NCBI GenBank assembly: GCA_910574185.1
Contig: CAJSZQ010000004.1
Location: 62,001-126,000, forward strand
DNA from: Lachnospiraceae bacterium
Lineage (GTDB): Bacteria > Bacillota > Clostridia > Lachnospirales > Lachnospiraceae
DNA: 64,000 nt
Reading direction: 5' to 3'
Position numbers and translations under genes: made by a program. The notes under the pieces are model-generated. The model ran no database searches. It was not told the origin of the DNA and worked only from the letters and a program-made list of their open reading frames with translations. Positions 1 through 8,652 of this stretch are shown piece after piece (the stretch's first letter is position 1; each line of letters starts with the position of its first letter).

Positions 1-99
1 AGGATTATAAGGTGATTTCTATCGAGTAATTTGTGATTAGAGGGGAAAAATGCCTATTCTGGAAATTGTGAGTGTCTTCCAGAAAACTGGACTTTAAAA

Positions 100-268
100 A
101 TTCCATTGAACTATCAGCTAACGCAGACTAAGGCGCTCAGGAAAGCCTTCGCGTCTGAGTCTGCATAAGCTGCTATTTCAATTCCATGAATAGCGCTCCT
201 GAATTGTCTGCTTAGAGACATGCTCCTGATTCAACCCGCTGTCTACCAGATGACCTGTGAACTGTAAC
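100..268 (+). repeat. Dispersed structured element, copy A (upstream of PTS EIICBA)
   Basis: About 170 bp closely resembling 40413-40581. The last ~75 bp are almost identical; the first half is diverged but keeps a hairpin. Here GCAGACT (123-129) pairs with AGTCTGC (158-164). In the other copy the same arms read CGAGACT and AGTCTCG, so two base pairs changed together, and a third inner pair goes from G-C to A-T. A second stem (GCTATT with AATAGC) follows. The 57-84 stretch just upstream forms a separate TTCTGGAA/TTCCAGAA hairpin. It lies 390 bp before a PTS gene. It could be a structured leader RNA or a small non-autonomous mobile repeat; no known RNA family is recognised. The strand is assigned from the downstream gene. 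Confidence 0.7.
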
Positions 269-425
269 GAAGGTATACAAACCGGGATGTACAAACGAAA
301 AAGTTCTTGACAGCGGATAGCCTGATGTGTTATGTTTGTAAACAGATAGTATGTTACTTGTGATGAACGAGGCATTAACTATACATAAGTTTTTCAGAAT
401 TTATGTGGGTTAGTGTCTTTTTTGT

Positions 426-588
426 ACCATATAAATGGCCGAATGGCCAAAAGGAGTGCCTGGAAGGTATACCATATAAATGGCCGAATGGCCAAAAGGG
501 GTGCCTGGAAGGTATACCATATAAATGGCCGAATGGCCAAAAGGGGTGCCTGGAAGGTATACCTTATAAATGGCCGAATGGCCATTAC
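426..588. repeat. 45-bp tandem repeat, 3 full units and a partial fourth
   Basis: Units begin at 426, 471, 516 and 561. Each contains the hairpin-forming core TGGCCGAATGGCCA followed by a purine-rich stretch and a GGTAT end. Because 45 is a multiple of three, all frames stay open, giving spurious short ORFs on both strands. Related units in the opposite orientation lie at 2930-3063 and a single one at 4132-4170, so the family brackets the PTS gene and its antiterminator. Function unknown; a local repeat specific to this locus or genome is the simplest reading. Confidence 0.85.
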
Positions 589-660
589 GGGAATACAAAA
601 AGTGAATGCGCATCGCTAACCGCGTAAATTCTGGAATCAAAGGGAAAAGGAGAAGAAGAG

Positions 661-2811
661 ATGAAAGACAAGATTTTTGGAGTTTTACAGCGTGTGGGGC
701 GAAGCTTCATGCTTCCAATCGCAATCCTGCCTGTAGCGGGTCTTCTGTTGGGGCTGGGCGGTTCTTTTACAAATGAGACGATGCTTGAGACTTATGGGCT
801 CCTTGGAGTTATGGGGCCGGGTACAATATTCCATGCCGTTTTTCTGGTTATGAACGACGCGGGAAATATTGTGTTCGGAAATCTGCCGATTATATTTGCC
901 ATGGGCGTTGCAATCGGTATGGCGAAGAAAGAGAAAGAAGTGGCAGCGCTTGCGGCGGCGATTTCCTTCTTTATTATGCACGCATCCATCGGCGCGATGA
1001 TTAACATCAACGGTGGCGTAGAGAAGATGCTGGACGGAGCGACGGCTTCCGCATGTGGAATTACATCCTTACAGATGGGTGTTTTCGGCGGTATTATTGT
1101 GGGACTTGGCGTTGCGGCTCTTCACAATAAGTTCTATAAGATTCAGCTTCCGCAGGTGCTGTCTTTCTTTGGGGGAACAAGATTTGTACCGATTATTTCC
1201 GCGCTGGTTTATACAGGAGTGGGCATTTTAATGTTCTTTGTATGGCCGGTAATCCAGAACGGCATTTACGCTGTGGGAAATGTAGTGTTAAATTCAGGCT
1301 ATGCGGGAACATGGGTATATGGATTTATGGAGCGTATTCTGATTCCGTTCGGTCTTCATCATGTGTTCTATCTTCCGTTCTGGCAGACCGGCCTTGGCGG
1401 AAGCATGGAGGTAGCAGGACAGATGATTGAGGGAGCACAGAATATCTTCTTTGCACAGCTTGCTGATGCGAATACTACCAAATTTGCTGTGTCTGCAACA
1501 AGATTTATGTCTGGTAAGTTCCCACTTATGATTTTTGGCCTTCCGGGAGCGGCGCTTGCAATGTATCGGGTTGCAAAGCCAGAAAAGAGAGAGATTGTGG
1601 GTGGTCTTTTGATGTCTGCAGCCCTCACTTCTATGCTGACGGGTATTACAGAACCATTAGAATTTACCTTCCTGTTTGTGGCTCCGCTTCTTTACGGAAT
1701 CCACTGTGTTCTTGCAGGAGCAGCCTATATGCTGATGCATATTTTCGGCGTAGGCGTAGGTATGACGTTCTCCGGTGGATTTATTGATATGTTCCTGTTT
1801 GGTATCCTGCAGGGAAATGGAAAGACAAATTGGATATGGATTGTAGTTGTTGGCGTTGTGTATTTTGTGGTATATTATTTCCTGTTCAGCTTCCTGATTG
1901 TAAAGATGGATTTGAAGACTCCTGGACGAGATGATAATGAAGAAGTGAAATTATACCGCAGAAGCGATGTGGACGCTAAGAAAAAAGGCGCGGCAGACGG
2001 CGGCGCTGAAGGCGGAGAAGTGGATGAAGTATCCAGACAGATTTGTATGGGGCTTGGCGGTAAAAAGAATATTTCAGATGTAGATTGCTGTGCAACAAGA
2101 CTTCGGTGTACGGTATTTAAGTCTGAGCTGGTGAATGACGCAATGCTCAAGGGCACAGGCGCATCCGGTGTCGTTCATAAAGGTAACGGTGTACAGGTAA
2201 TTTACGGACCACGCGTGACAGTGATTAAGTCGAATCTGGAGGATTATCTGGAAACAGCTCCGGATGAAGAATATGTTGCAGAGGATGCGCCGGCAGAAGT
2301 GAAGGCGGAAGAGGAAACGGGAAAAGGGACTGAGGAGAAGAAGGTAGTGAAATCTATCATCGTAGGAAGCCCGGTGAAAGGTATTGCGGCTGATCTTTCC
2401 AAAGTGCCAGATGAAGCTTTTGCAGGTCGGCTGATGGGCGATGGCGCCGCTGTAACGCCAACAGATCCGATCGTATGTGCACCAGAAGACGGAGAAGTTA
2501 TTTTCGTATTTGATACGAAACATGCAGTTGGATTTTCTATGGATAATGGAATCAGCGTTCTGCTTCATATGGGTGTAGATACAGTAAAACTGGAAGGAAA
2601 AGGTTTCGAGGTACTGACGGAGCAGGGTGCAAAGGTGAAGAAAGGAGACCCGCTTCTTAAACTTGATTTGGATTATCTGAATGCAAACGCACCGTCTATG
2701 ATGTCTCCTGTTCTGTGTACGGAGCTGACAGAGAATCAGAAAATTCGTCTATTGAAGGAAGGAGAAATTGAGAAGGGCGAGGGCTTGTTTGCGGTAGATA
2801 TCTACGAATAG
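661..2811 (+). CDS. ptsG: PTS sugar transporter EIICBA, glucose/maltose/GlcNAc family
   Basis: A 716-residue single-chain sugar permease of the glucose PTS superfamily that imports and phosphorylates a hexose using phosphate from HPr. The membrane EIIC domain spans about residues 1-420. The EIIB domain carries the phosphorylatable Cys477 in a D-C-C-A-T-R-L-R stretch. After a charged linker (about 530-560) the EIIA domain holds His621 and His636 (LLHMGVDTV), the latter being the expected phosphoacceptor. Start: ATG preceded by AAAGGAGAAGAAGAG. A LicT/BglG-type antiterminator gene follows 280 bp downstream, suggesting control by antitermination, although no clear RAT sequence was found in the leader. 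The glucose-family assignment is firm; the sugar itself is not, so the symbol is provisional. Confidence 0.9.
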   Translation: MKDKIFGVLQRVGRSFMLPIAILPVAGLLLGLGGSFTNETMLETYGLLGVMGPGTIFHAVFLVMNDAGNIVFGNLPIIFAMGVAIGMAKKEKEVAALAAAISFFIMHASIGAMININGGVEKMLDGATASACGITSLQMGVFGGIIVGLGVAALHNKFYKIQLPQVLSFFGGTRFVPIISALVYTGVGILMFFVWPVIQNGIYAVGNVVLNSGYAGTWVYGFMERILIPFGLHHVFYLPFWQTGLGGSMEVAGQMIEGAQNIFFAQLADANTTKFAVSATRFMSGKFPLMIFGLPGAALAMYRVAKPEKREIVGGLLMSAALTSMLTGITEPLEFTFLFVAPLLYGIHCVLAGAAYMLMHIFGVGVGMTFSGGFIDMFLFGILQGNGKTNWIWIVVVGVVYFVVYYFLFSFLIVKMDLKTPGRDDNEEVKLYRRSDVDAKKKGAADGGAEGGEVDEVSRQICMGLGGKKNISDVDCCATRLRCTVFKSELVNDAMLKGTGASGVVHKGNGVQVIYGPRVTVIKSNLEDYLETAPDEEYVAEDAPAEVKAEEETGKGTEEKKVVKSIIVGSPVKGIAADLSKVPDEAFAGRLMGDGAAVTPTDPIVCAPEDGEVIFVFDTKHAVGFSMDNGISVLLHMGVDTVKLEGKGFEVLTEQGAKVKKGDPLLKLDLDYLNANAPSMMSPVLCTELTENQKIRLLKEGEIEKGEGLFAVDIYE

Positions 2812-2837
2812 AATAGGCAGAGTATAAAGATTGCAGA

Positions 2838-2894
2838 CCAGAGGAAAATCTGGTATGCTGTTGTAACAGGGTGTCAAATATATTTTGGCACCCC
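2838..2894 (+). terminator. Two hairpins after the EIICBA gene
   Basis: CCAGA(2838)...TCTGG(2853) forms a short stem, and GGGTGTCAAA (2869-2878) pairs with TTTTGGCACCC (2883-2893) with one G-U pair. The second stem is followed by CAATTATACC rather than a T tract, so termination is uncertain. It may be an attenuator read through to express the antiterminator gene downstream. Confidence 0.4.
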
Positions 2895-2929
2895 AATTAT
2901 ACCTATACTAGTGTCCATTAAGGTATCCC

Positions 2930-3063
2930 CTTCGGGCACACCTAATGGCCATACGGTCATTCTATAAGGTATCCCCTCCGGGTATCCCATTATGGCCATA
3001 CGGCTTTTATAAGGTATACCTTCCAGGTATCCCATTATGGCCATGCGGCCTTCTATAAGGTAT
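2930..3063. repeat. 45-bp repeat family, inverted array of three units
   Basis: AAGGTAT boundaries occur at about 2930, 2966, 3011 and 3057. The best unit (3014-3059) matches the reverse complement of the 426-588 unit at most positions, including the TGGCCAT..GGCC core. The array runs into the upstream region of the antiterminator gene and ends about 30 bp before its start codon. Confidence 0.8.
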
Positions 3064-3093
3064 AGTTTTAAGAGGATGAGGTTAAGGGAAAGT

Positions 3094-3927
3094 ATGTACA
3101 GAATCAGTAAAGTATTAAATCATAATACGGTAATTGCTGTGTCGGTGGAAGATAATCAGGAATATCTGATTATGGGAAAAGGAATTGGTTTTGGGAAAAA
3201 GGTGACGGAACGCATGGAAGTGCAGAATACGGATTCCATTTATTCCCTGAAAGAAACTACAAAAAGAGGAAACGCCAGAGAATTGGCGGCGAGTATATCG
3301 CCGGAATATTTAGAGATTGCAAATATTGTGCTCCAGGAAGCAGAAAAAGAATTTGAAAGTATTGACAGGAACATACTCTTTCCGATGGCAGACCATATAG
3401 AATATGCCGTCAAACGGATTCGGAATCATGAATCCATCAGCAATCCTCTGACGGATGATATCAGGCTTTTGTTTCATGCGGAGTATAAGGTTGCCTGTTG
3501 TATCGTTCCTGTTCTGAAGAGCAGAATGGGAATTGATATTGATGAGGATGAAGTGGGGTATATTGCGCTTCATGTACATACGGCAATTGTGAAGGAAGAA
3601 CTGTCGCAGGCGATGCAGATGGCACAGGCAGTAAGAGATTGCGTCTCTTATGTGGAGCGGGTACTTGGAAAGAAATTGAATATCATGTCATTGTCCTATA
3701 ATCGTCTGATGAACCATATCCGCTATATGGTTGCCAGAGGACTCAAAGGAGAAGATATTAAGCTCAATATGAATGATTATATGGAGTTTAAATTTCCGAA
3801 GGAATTTGAAATGGCAAGAACCGTATGTGATGAGCTGGGAAAGAATCTGCATTGTATATTTACGGAAGCAGAGATTGGATATCTGGCAATGCATCTGCAG
3901 AGAGTATTGGCGGATGAAGAAGAGTAA
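3094..3927 (+). CDS. LicT/BglG-family transcriptional antiterminator
   Basis: A 277-residue RNA-binding antiterminator of PTS operons. The N-terminal CAT RNA-binding domain (about 1-55) starts MYRISKVLNHNTVIAV and contains GKGIGFGKK. Two PRD domains follow, with conserved histidines visible in FPMADHIEYA and in ALHVHTA (PRD1) and LAMHLQRV (PRD2), where PTS components phosphorylate such proteins. The open frame extends to 3037, but that extension is translated 45-bp repeat; the ATG at 3094 gives the canonical family N-terminus and has AAGGGAAAG upstream. It sits downstream of the EIICBA gene in the same direction and is most likely its regulator (LicT or GlcT type, not resolved). Confidence 0.88.
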   Translation: MYRISKVLNHNTVIAVSVEDNQEYLIMGKGIGFGKKVTERMEVQNTDSIYSLKETTKRGNARELAASISPEYLEIANIVLQEAEKEFESIDRNILFPMADHIEYAVKRIRNHESISNPLTDDIRLLFHAEYKVACCIVPVLKSRMGIDIDEDEVGYIALHVHTAIVKEELSQAMQMAQAVRDCVSYVERVLGKKLNIMSLSYNRLMNHIRYMVARGLKGEDIKLNMNDYMEFKFPKEFEMARTVCDELGKNLHCIFTEAEIGYLAMHLQRVLADEEE

Positions 3928-4087
3928 CCGAATAATAGCTTTATTTAGAATATTTTATCGGACGCTAGTCTGCCAGCCCCGATAGGTACCTGTAAGGCGT
4001 ATATTTATGGATATAAGTGTGTAAGAAAAAATGTTAAAAGTGTTTTTGAATATAATTTGTGCGGAAGTTGAGAAAAAAGACAAAACA

Positions 4088-4128
4088 AAAAAGATGCAGA
4101 GACAGGAAATGTTACTGCATCTTTTTTT
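4088..4128 (+). terminator. Rho-independent terminator after the antiterminator gene
   Basis: GATGCAG (4093-4099) pairs with CTGCATC (4115-4121) and is followed by seven T; an A-rich run precedes the stem, so it could also serve the minus-strand gene that ends at 4219. The 3928-4087 stretch holds nothing else recognisable. Confidence 0.85.
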
Positions 4129-4131
4129 GTG

Positions 4132-4170
4132 TCCAGGGGCATCCCAATATGGCCGTTTGGCCGATTTATA
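4132..4170. repeat. Single degenerate unit of the 45-bp repeat family
   Basis: Contains GGCATCCCAATATGGCCG followed by TTTGGCCGATTTATA, matching the inverted-orientation units at 2966-3057. It lies directly after the terminator. Confidence 0.6.
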
Positions 4171-4218
4171 AAGTAATAAAATTCATTGTATATCGTAGAA
4201 AGTAAATAAATCTAAATT

Positions 4219-4953
4219 TTATGGAGCTAAAAGCGGCATAATTACAGTTGCCCACAGATGGCTGCAGGGCATTACAAGAATCATTGCTGGAAGCATATCT
4301 GCAATAGGAAACATCTTAATCTTTGCAATCCGGAATCCGGTGGCTATCATCAGAATCCCCCCGCAAGCTTTGAAATCGGCAATCATATCCGGTGTGGTAA
4401 GAGGAAAAATCATTCTTGCACACAGGAATAAGATAAGAAAAATGATAAACTGTGGTATGGCGATAATTGTAGTCACATAGCCTAAACTGCAGGCGAAAAC
4501 CAATGCAGTGAACAAATCCAAAACAGACTTGGCTATAAGAATGCTGTGGTCTCCGGTCATTCCGGAATCGAGACAACCGTAAATCCCCGTACCGCTTGCA
4601 CAGAATAGTACAAGTGCGGTCACTAAAAGGGCTTGAAATTCATCTTCGGGCATTTTGCGGTTCATATTTCTAAATAGTCGGTTAATGGGTTTTTCTAATA
4701 ACAATGCGGCGCTGTTAATCTTATCGCCCAGATGAATTAGCAGGCCAATACTGCTTCCGAGGACTACGGCAAAGATTACCGCCGGCATGTTTTTCATCAG
4801 TACAATGGAACTAATGCCGATTCCCATGGAGCAGGCTCCGAAAACAAGATTCAGTTCATTCTTAAATTTGTCTGGAAGCTTTTCGCCGGCTGCAGCTCCT
4901 GCGATTCCGCCCACTACGACGGAAAGTACATTAATCATTACACCGATTGGCAT
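4219..4953 (-). CDS. DUF554 family integral membrane protein
   Basis: A 244-residue polytopic membrane protein of the DUF554 (YdfK-like) family, whose transport or other role is unknown. The typical N-terminus MPIGVMINVLSVVVGGIAG, with a glycine-rich first membrane helix, is present, and six to eight hydrophobic segments follow. The frame is open further upstream, but the ATG at 4953 has AGGAGGG seven bases before it and gives the usual family length. It stands alone between a terminator and a divergent methionine-pathway gene. No partner gene is evident. Confidence 0.85.
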   Translation of the reverse strand: MPIGVMINVLSVVVGGIAGAAAGEKLPDKFKNELNLVFGACSMGIGISSIVLMKNMPAVIFAVVLGSSIGLLIHLGDKINSAALLLEKPINRLFRNMNRKMPEDEFQALLVTALVLFCASGTGIYGCLDSGMTGDHSILIAKSVLDLFTALVFACSLGYVTTIIAIPQFIIFLILFLCARMIFPLTTPDMIADFKACGGILMIATGFRIAKIKMFPIADMLPAMILVMPCSHLWATVIMPLLAP

Positions 4954-5248
4954 AAGAATCCCTCCTAGTATAATAATGGCGTAGTCAACAATAACTACTT
5001 GATTTTTCATTATGCTATTAGCATTTATAGGCTGAACATACATAACAGTGATGGATAAATCTGGTATTAGTCTGCCGCTTCTCTATTATATAGGAAAAAA
5101 GCATGGAAATCCAGCGCTTTTTTCGTGTGGAGAAAGGAGTTGGATTATGCTATACTGAAAAAGCAGTGTTTTGAAAGAAAGCATTTATATATAAATAATA
5201 AAGTGGATAATCAGAGCAAAAATACATGAAAAGAATAGGGGAGATAAT

Positions 5249-7045
5249 ATGATTCTCAGAGACAGAATAAAAGAGAAAGTTTTATTAACGGACGGCGCCA
5301 TGGGTACTTACTATAATCAGAAATATTCCTCGGAAATAGAAGCGGAGGAAGCGAATCTGATTTCACCGGAGCAGGTTGTGGCGATTCATAAGGAATATAT
5401 TGATGCGGGGGCAAGTCTAATCAGAACCAATACCTTTGCAGTGAATCATTTGTTATTTCCAGAGAAAGAAGTCTGCAGGAGCGCCATAGTATCAGCCGTA
5501 TCCAGTGCGAGAAAAGCAGTGGAAGAATCGGGAAAGGATGTGCTGATTGTCGCGTCGATTGGACCGATTAAGCAGTCCGCGGCGGAGGCGGACGAGCAGA
5601 TTTTAGATGAATATCAATTTTTGATTGATACTTTTGTGGAAGAAGGGATTCAGAGTTTTGTATTTGAAACGTTTTCTGAGTTAAAGTGGATTCAGCCTTT
5701 GTCAGAGTACTGCAAAGAAAAGTGTATATGCAATTGTGTAATTGCACAGTTTTCGGTGAATCCTATGGGATATACGCAAGACGGATACGGAATAAGTGGA
5801 ATTATTCAGAAGATGTCAGAGTTGGAGACGGTGGATGCTTTCGGTTTTAACTGTGGTGTCGGAGCTCTGCATCTTCGGAAATTATTGGAACAGCAGACTT
5901 TCCCAGGGGATTGCATTCTTAGCGCTCTTCCTAATGCCGGGTATCAGCAGGAGCTCCGGGGCAGAATGCGCTATAAGGATGAACCAGGCTATTATGCAAA
6001 GCAGATGAAAGGGATAATTGAGTTAGGAGCGAATATTATCGGCGGCTGCTGCGGAACCACGCCGGAGCATATTGCTGCGCTTGAAAAACTTCTTGGAAAT
6101 CAGAACCGTAAGCCGGAGACGAAGAAGATTATTCCGGTTGGCGAAGGAGACGGGGGGATGCCGTATCTTCGGCCTACTGCATTTGTGGAGAAGCTGAATC
6201 GGGGAGAGAAGGTATTTGTAGTAGAACTTGACGCTCCTTTTGATGCAGATACAGAGAAGTTTAGCAAAGGTATTTATGCCTTGAAGGAAAACGATGTGGA
6301 TATTATAACGGTTTCGGATTCTCCTTTGGCGCGTTCTAGGGCGGATGCATCTTTGATGTCGGTGTATGCAAAGTCTCTGGCGGATATTTCGATAATGCCG
6401 CATATAGCGATGAGGGACCGTAATCTCATTGGGCTCCGTTCAGAAGTGTTGGGGGCTTATGTGAATGGTATTCGGGATTTTCTGGTTATCACTGGCGACC
6501 CGGTGGGGAAGGAGAATCGCGGACGGATTACCGGTGTGTTTGATACGAATTCCATCCGGTTTATGGAATATTTAAAACATATGAATGAGGAAGTATTTGG
6601 GGAATATCCGGTATATTACGGTGGCGCGCTGAATTATAACGGTGTAAACAAAAATGCTATTGCAGACAGAATGAGGAAAAAGAAGGATGCCGGATGTTCG
6701 TATTTCCTGACTCAGCCTGTTTTTTCGCAAGAAGATATTCAGAGAATCCAGGAACTCAAAAAAATGGCTGACGTTAAGATTATCTGTGGTCTAATGCCGT
6801 TGGTGAGTTATCGGAACGCTATGTTTATGCAGCATGAGATGCCGGGAATCCATGTAGATGAAAGAATCATCTCCAGATACACTCCGGATATGTCGAGAGA
6901 AGAGGCGGAGGAAACAGCGGTTTCGCTGTGTGCAGATATCGCGAGAGATTTGTATGACGCGGCAGATGGATTTTATCTGATGACGCCGTTTCACAGAGTG
7001 GGACTGGTAAATCGGGTTATTGATAGCATTCGACAGCTGGGGTAG
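5249..7045 (+). CDS. yitJ: Bifunctional homocysteine S-methyltransferase / methylene-THF reductase
   Basis: A 598-residue fusion joining two steps of methionine synthesis and one-carbon flow. Residues 1-285 form the zinc-dependent homocysteine methyltransferase barrel: LLTDGAMGTYY at the start, a Cys in FNCGVG, and the paired zinc ligands in GGCCGTTPEHI. Residues about 310-598 form a MetF-like reductase barrel (FVVELDAP, VITGDPVG, YFLTQPVF). This is the B. subtilis YitJ layout. ATG with GGGGAGATAAT upstream. The leader (5054-5248) was checked for a SAM riboswitch or T-box and none was recognised. The function rests on family knowledge; which methyl donor the N-terminal half uses is not visible. 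Confidence 0.92.
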   Translation: MILRDRIKEKVLLTDGAMGTYYNQKYSSEIEAEEANLISPEQVVAIHKEYIDAGASLIRTNTFAVNHLLFPEKEVCRSAIVSAVSSARKAVEESGKDVLIVASIGPIKQSAAEADEQILDEYQFLIDTFVEEGIQSFVFETFSELKWIQPLSEYCKEKCICNCVIAQFSVNPMGYTQDGYGISGIIQKMSELETVDAFGFNCGVGALHLRKLLEQQTFPGDCILSALPNAGYQQELRGRMRYKDEPGYYAKQMKGIIELGANIIGGCCGTTPEHIAALEKLLGNQNRKPETKKIIPVGEGDGGMPYLRPTAFVEKLNRGEKVFVVELDAPFDADTEKFSKGIYALKENDVDIITVSDSPLARSRADASLMSVYAKSLADISIMPHIAMRDRNLIGLRSEVLGAYVNGIRDFLVITGDPVGKENRGRITGVFDTNSIRFMEYLKHMNEEVFGEYPVYYGGALNYNGVNKNAIADRMRKKKDAGCSYFLTQPVFSQEDIQRIQELKKMADVKIICGLMPLVSYRNAMFMQHEMPGIHVDERIISRYTPDMSREEAEETAVSLCADIARDLYDAADGFYLMTPFHRVGLVNRVIDSIRQLG

Positions 7046-7123
7046 AAGAAAATTCGTGAATTGGACTTGTTATTATCCAGAGATTTTTAGATAAGATGTT
7101 TGACGGATGGAGGGAGAAAAGCC

Positions 7124-8542
7124 TTGAAAAAGAATGAGCATATTATCAAAGAAGTATATCCAGGTTCTATTGCAGAAGAGATGGAGATAGAGGTCGGAGA
7201 CGCACTGCTTGCAATCAGCGGGCAGGAGATAGAGGACGTATTTGATTACCGGTATTTGATAAAGGATGAATATATTGAAGTGTTGATTCGGAAGAATACC
7301 GGTGAAGAATGGCTTCTTGAGATAGAGAAAGATTACGAGGATGACCTTGGGATTGAATTTGAGAATGGGTTGATGAGTGAATACCGTTCCTGCAGTAATA
7401 AATGTATTTTTTGCTTTATTGACCAGATGCCGCCGGGTATGCGTGAAACTTTGTATTTTAAAGATGATGATTCCAGGCTGTCTTTTTTGCAGGGAAATTA
7501 TATTACGCTGACCAATATGAGAGACAAGGATGTGGAGCGCATCATTCATATGCAGCTTGCGCCGATTAATATTTCTGTGCAGACGACCAATCCGGTTCTC
7601 CGCTGTAAGATGCTACATAATCGTTTTGCAGGGGAGAAGCTAAAATATCTGGACAGACTTTTTGAAGGTCATGTGGAAATGAACGGACAGATTGTATGCT
7701 GCAAGGGAGTAAATGACGGGGCGGAATTAGAGCGGAGTATCCGGGATTTGTCCCGATACCTGCCGTTTATGAGAAGCGTATCTGTCGTTCCGGCGGGACT
7801 TACCAGATACAGGGAGGGGCTGTACCCGTTGGAGTTGTACACGAAAGAAGAGGCGGGGGAAGTGATTAATCTGGTAGAAAGCTTTCAGGAGAAATTCTAC
7901 GAAGAGTATGGACTGCATTTTATTCATGCCAGCGACGAATGGTATATAACGGCGGAGCGGGAGTTCCCAGAGGAAGAACGGTATGACGGTTATATTCAGT
8001 TGGAGAACGGCGTTGGTATGATGAGGTTGTTTATCGAAGAGTTTGAGGAGGCTTTTGGGGAGCTTCAAGGGAAAAGAACGGACTGTGGTAAACGAATACT
8101 GACGATTGCGACTGGGAAACTCGCTTATCGTACAGTTTGTAGATTTGCAGAACGTATGATGGAATTGTTTTCGGGACTGACCATCCATGTATGTGCGATT
8201 CGTAATGATTTTTTCGGAGAGACGATTACCGTATCCGGGCTAATTACGGGGCAGGATTTGGTGAATCAGCTACTGGAATGCCGGAGACAGGGAAGAGAAC
8301 TTGGCGAGACTCTGATTATTCCCTCGAATATGCTGCGGATGGGAGAGCAGGTATTTCTGGATGATATGACGGTGCAGGAGGCAGAAGAAACGCTGGGAGT
8401 GAGGGTTGTTCCGGCAGAAATGAGCGGAAGAGATTTTATTCGGGCTGTTTTGGATGAGAATTACAGCATGGAACGGGAGAACGATGGAGTTGTGTATGTG
8501 AGAGGATACCCGGAAAGCAATGAGGGCATGAGAATTGGATAA
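7124..8542 (+). CDS. DUF512 radical-SAM/PDZ protein
   Basis: A 472-residue protein with an N-terminal PDZ-like segment (VYPGSIAEEMEIEVGDALLAI), then a radical-SAM-like cysteine cluster (CSNKCIFCFIDQ, about residues 91-102) and a C-terminal DUF512 domain. The family is widespread in Clostridia and of unknown substrate. The motif is CxxxCxFCF rather than the plain CxxxCxxC, as expected for this family. The start is a TTG at 7124 with GGAGGGAG eight bases upstream; an in-frame TTG at 7100 lacks a ribosome site. It follows the methionine gene by 78 bp and may be cotranscribed. Confidence 0.85.
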   Translation: MKKNEHIIKEVYPGSIAEEMEIEVGDALLAISGQEIEDVFDYRYLIKDEYIEVLIRKNTGEEWLLEIEKDYEDDLGIEFENGLMSEYRSCSNKCIFCFIDQMPPGMRETLYFKDDDSRLSFLQGNYITLTNMRDKDVERIIHMQLAPINISVQTTNPVLRCKMLHNRFAGEKLKYLDRLFEGHVEMNGQIVCCKGVNDGAELERSIRDLSRYLPFMRSVSVVPAGLTRYREGLYPLELYTKEEAGEVINLVESFQEKFYEEYGLHFIHASDEWYITAEREFPEEERYDGYIQLENGVGMMRLFIEEFEEAFGELQGKRTDCGKRILTIATGKLAYRTVCRFAERMMELFSGLTIHVCAIRNDFFGETITVSGLITGQDLVNQLLECRRQGRELGETLIIPSNMLRMGEQVFLDDMTVQEAEETLGVRVVPAEMSGRDFIRAVLDENYSMERENDGVVYVRGYPESNEGMRIG

Positions 8543-8610
8543 AGTGTCAGGGCGCGGTAAAGAAGCGGAATTGAGAATATAGGTGAGGTAAAAAATAAAG
8601 ATAGATTAGA

Positions 8611-8642
8611 GGCGCTGCTGAGGAACGAATTTTTGCAGCGCC
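8611..8642. terminator. Hairpin between convergent genes
   Basis: GGCGCTGC (8611-8618) pairs with GCAGCGCC (8635-8642); CTTTG follows on the plus strand. It lies between convergent genes ending at 8542 and 8653 and may serve both. Confidence 0.65.
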
Positions 8643-8652
8643 CTTTGAAAAA

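Noticed and set aside
403-640. Several overlapping small ORFs on both strands encoding 15-residue peptide repeats
   Set aside because: They arise because the 45-bp DNA repeat keeps all frames open; no credible ribosome site leads a single one, and the same DNA repeat occurs inverted elsewhere.
2838-2894. RAT antitermination site for the LicT-type regulator
   Set aside because: Hairpins are present, but the known RAT consensus is not matched here or in the EIICBA leader; left as an uncertain terminator.
5054-5248. SAM riboswitch or T-box before the methionine gene
   Set aside because: No conserved core sequences or multi-stem layout could be found.
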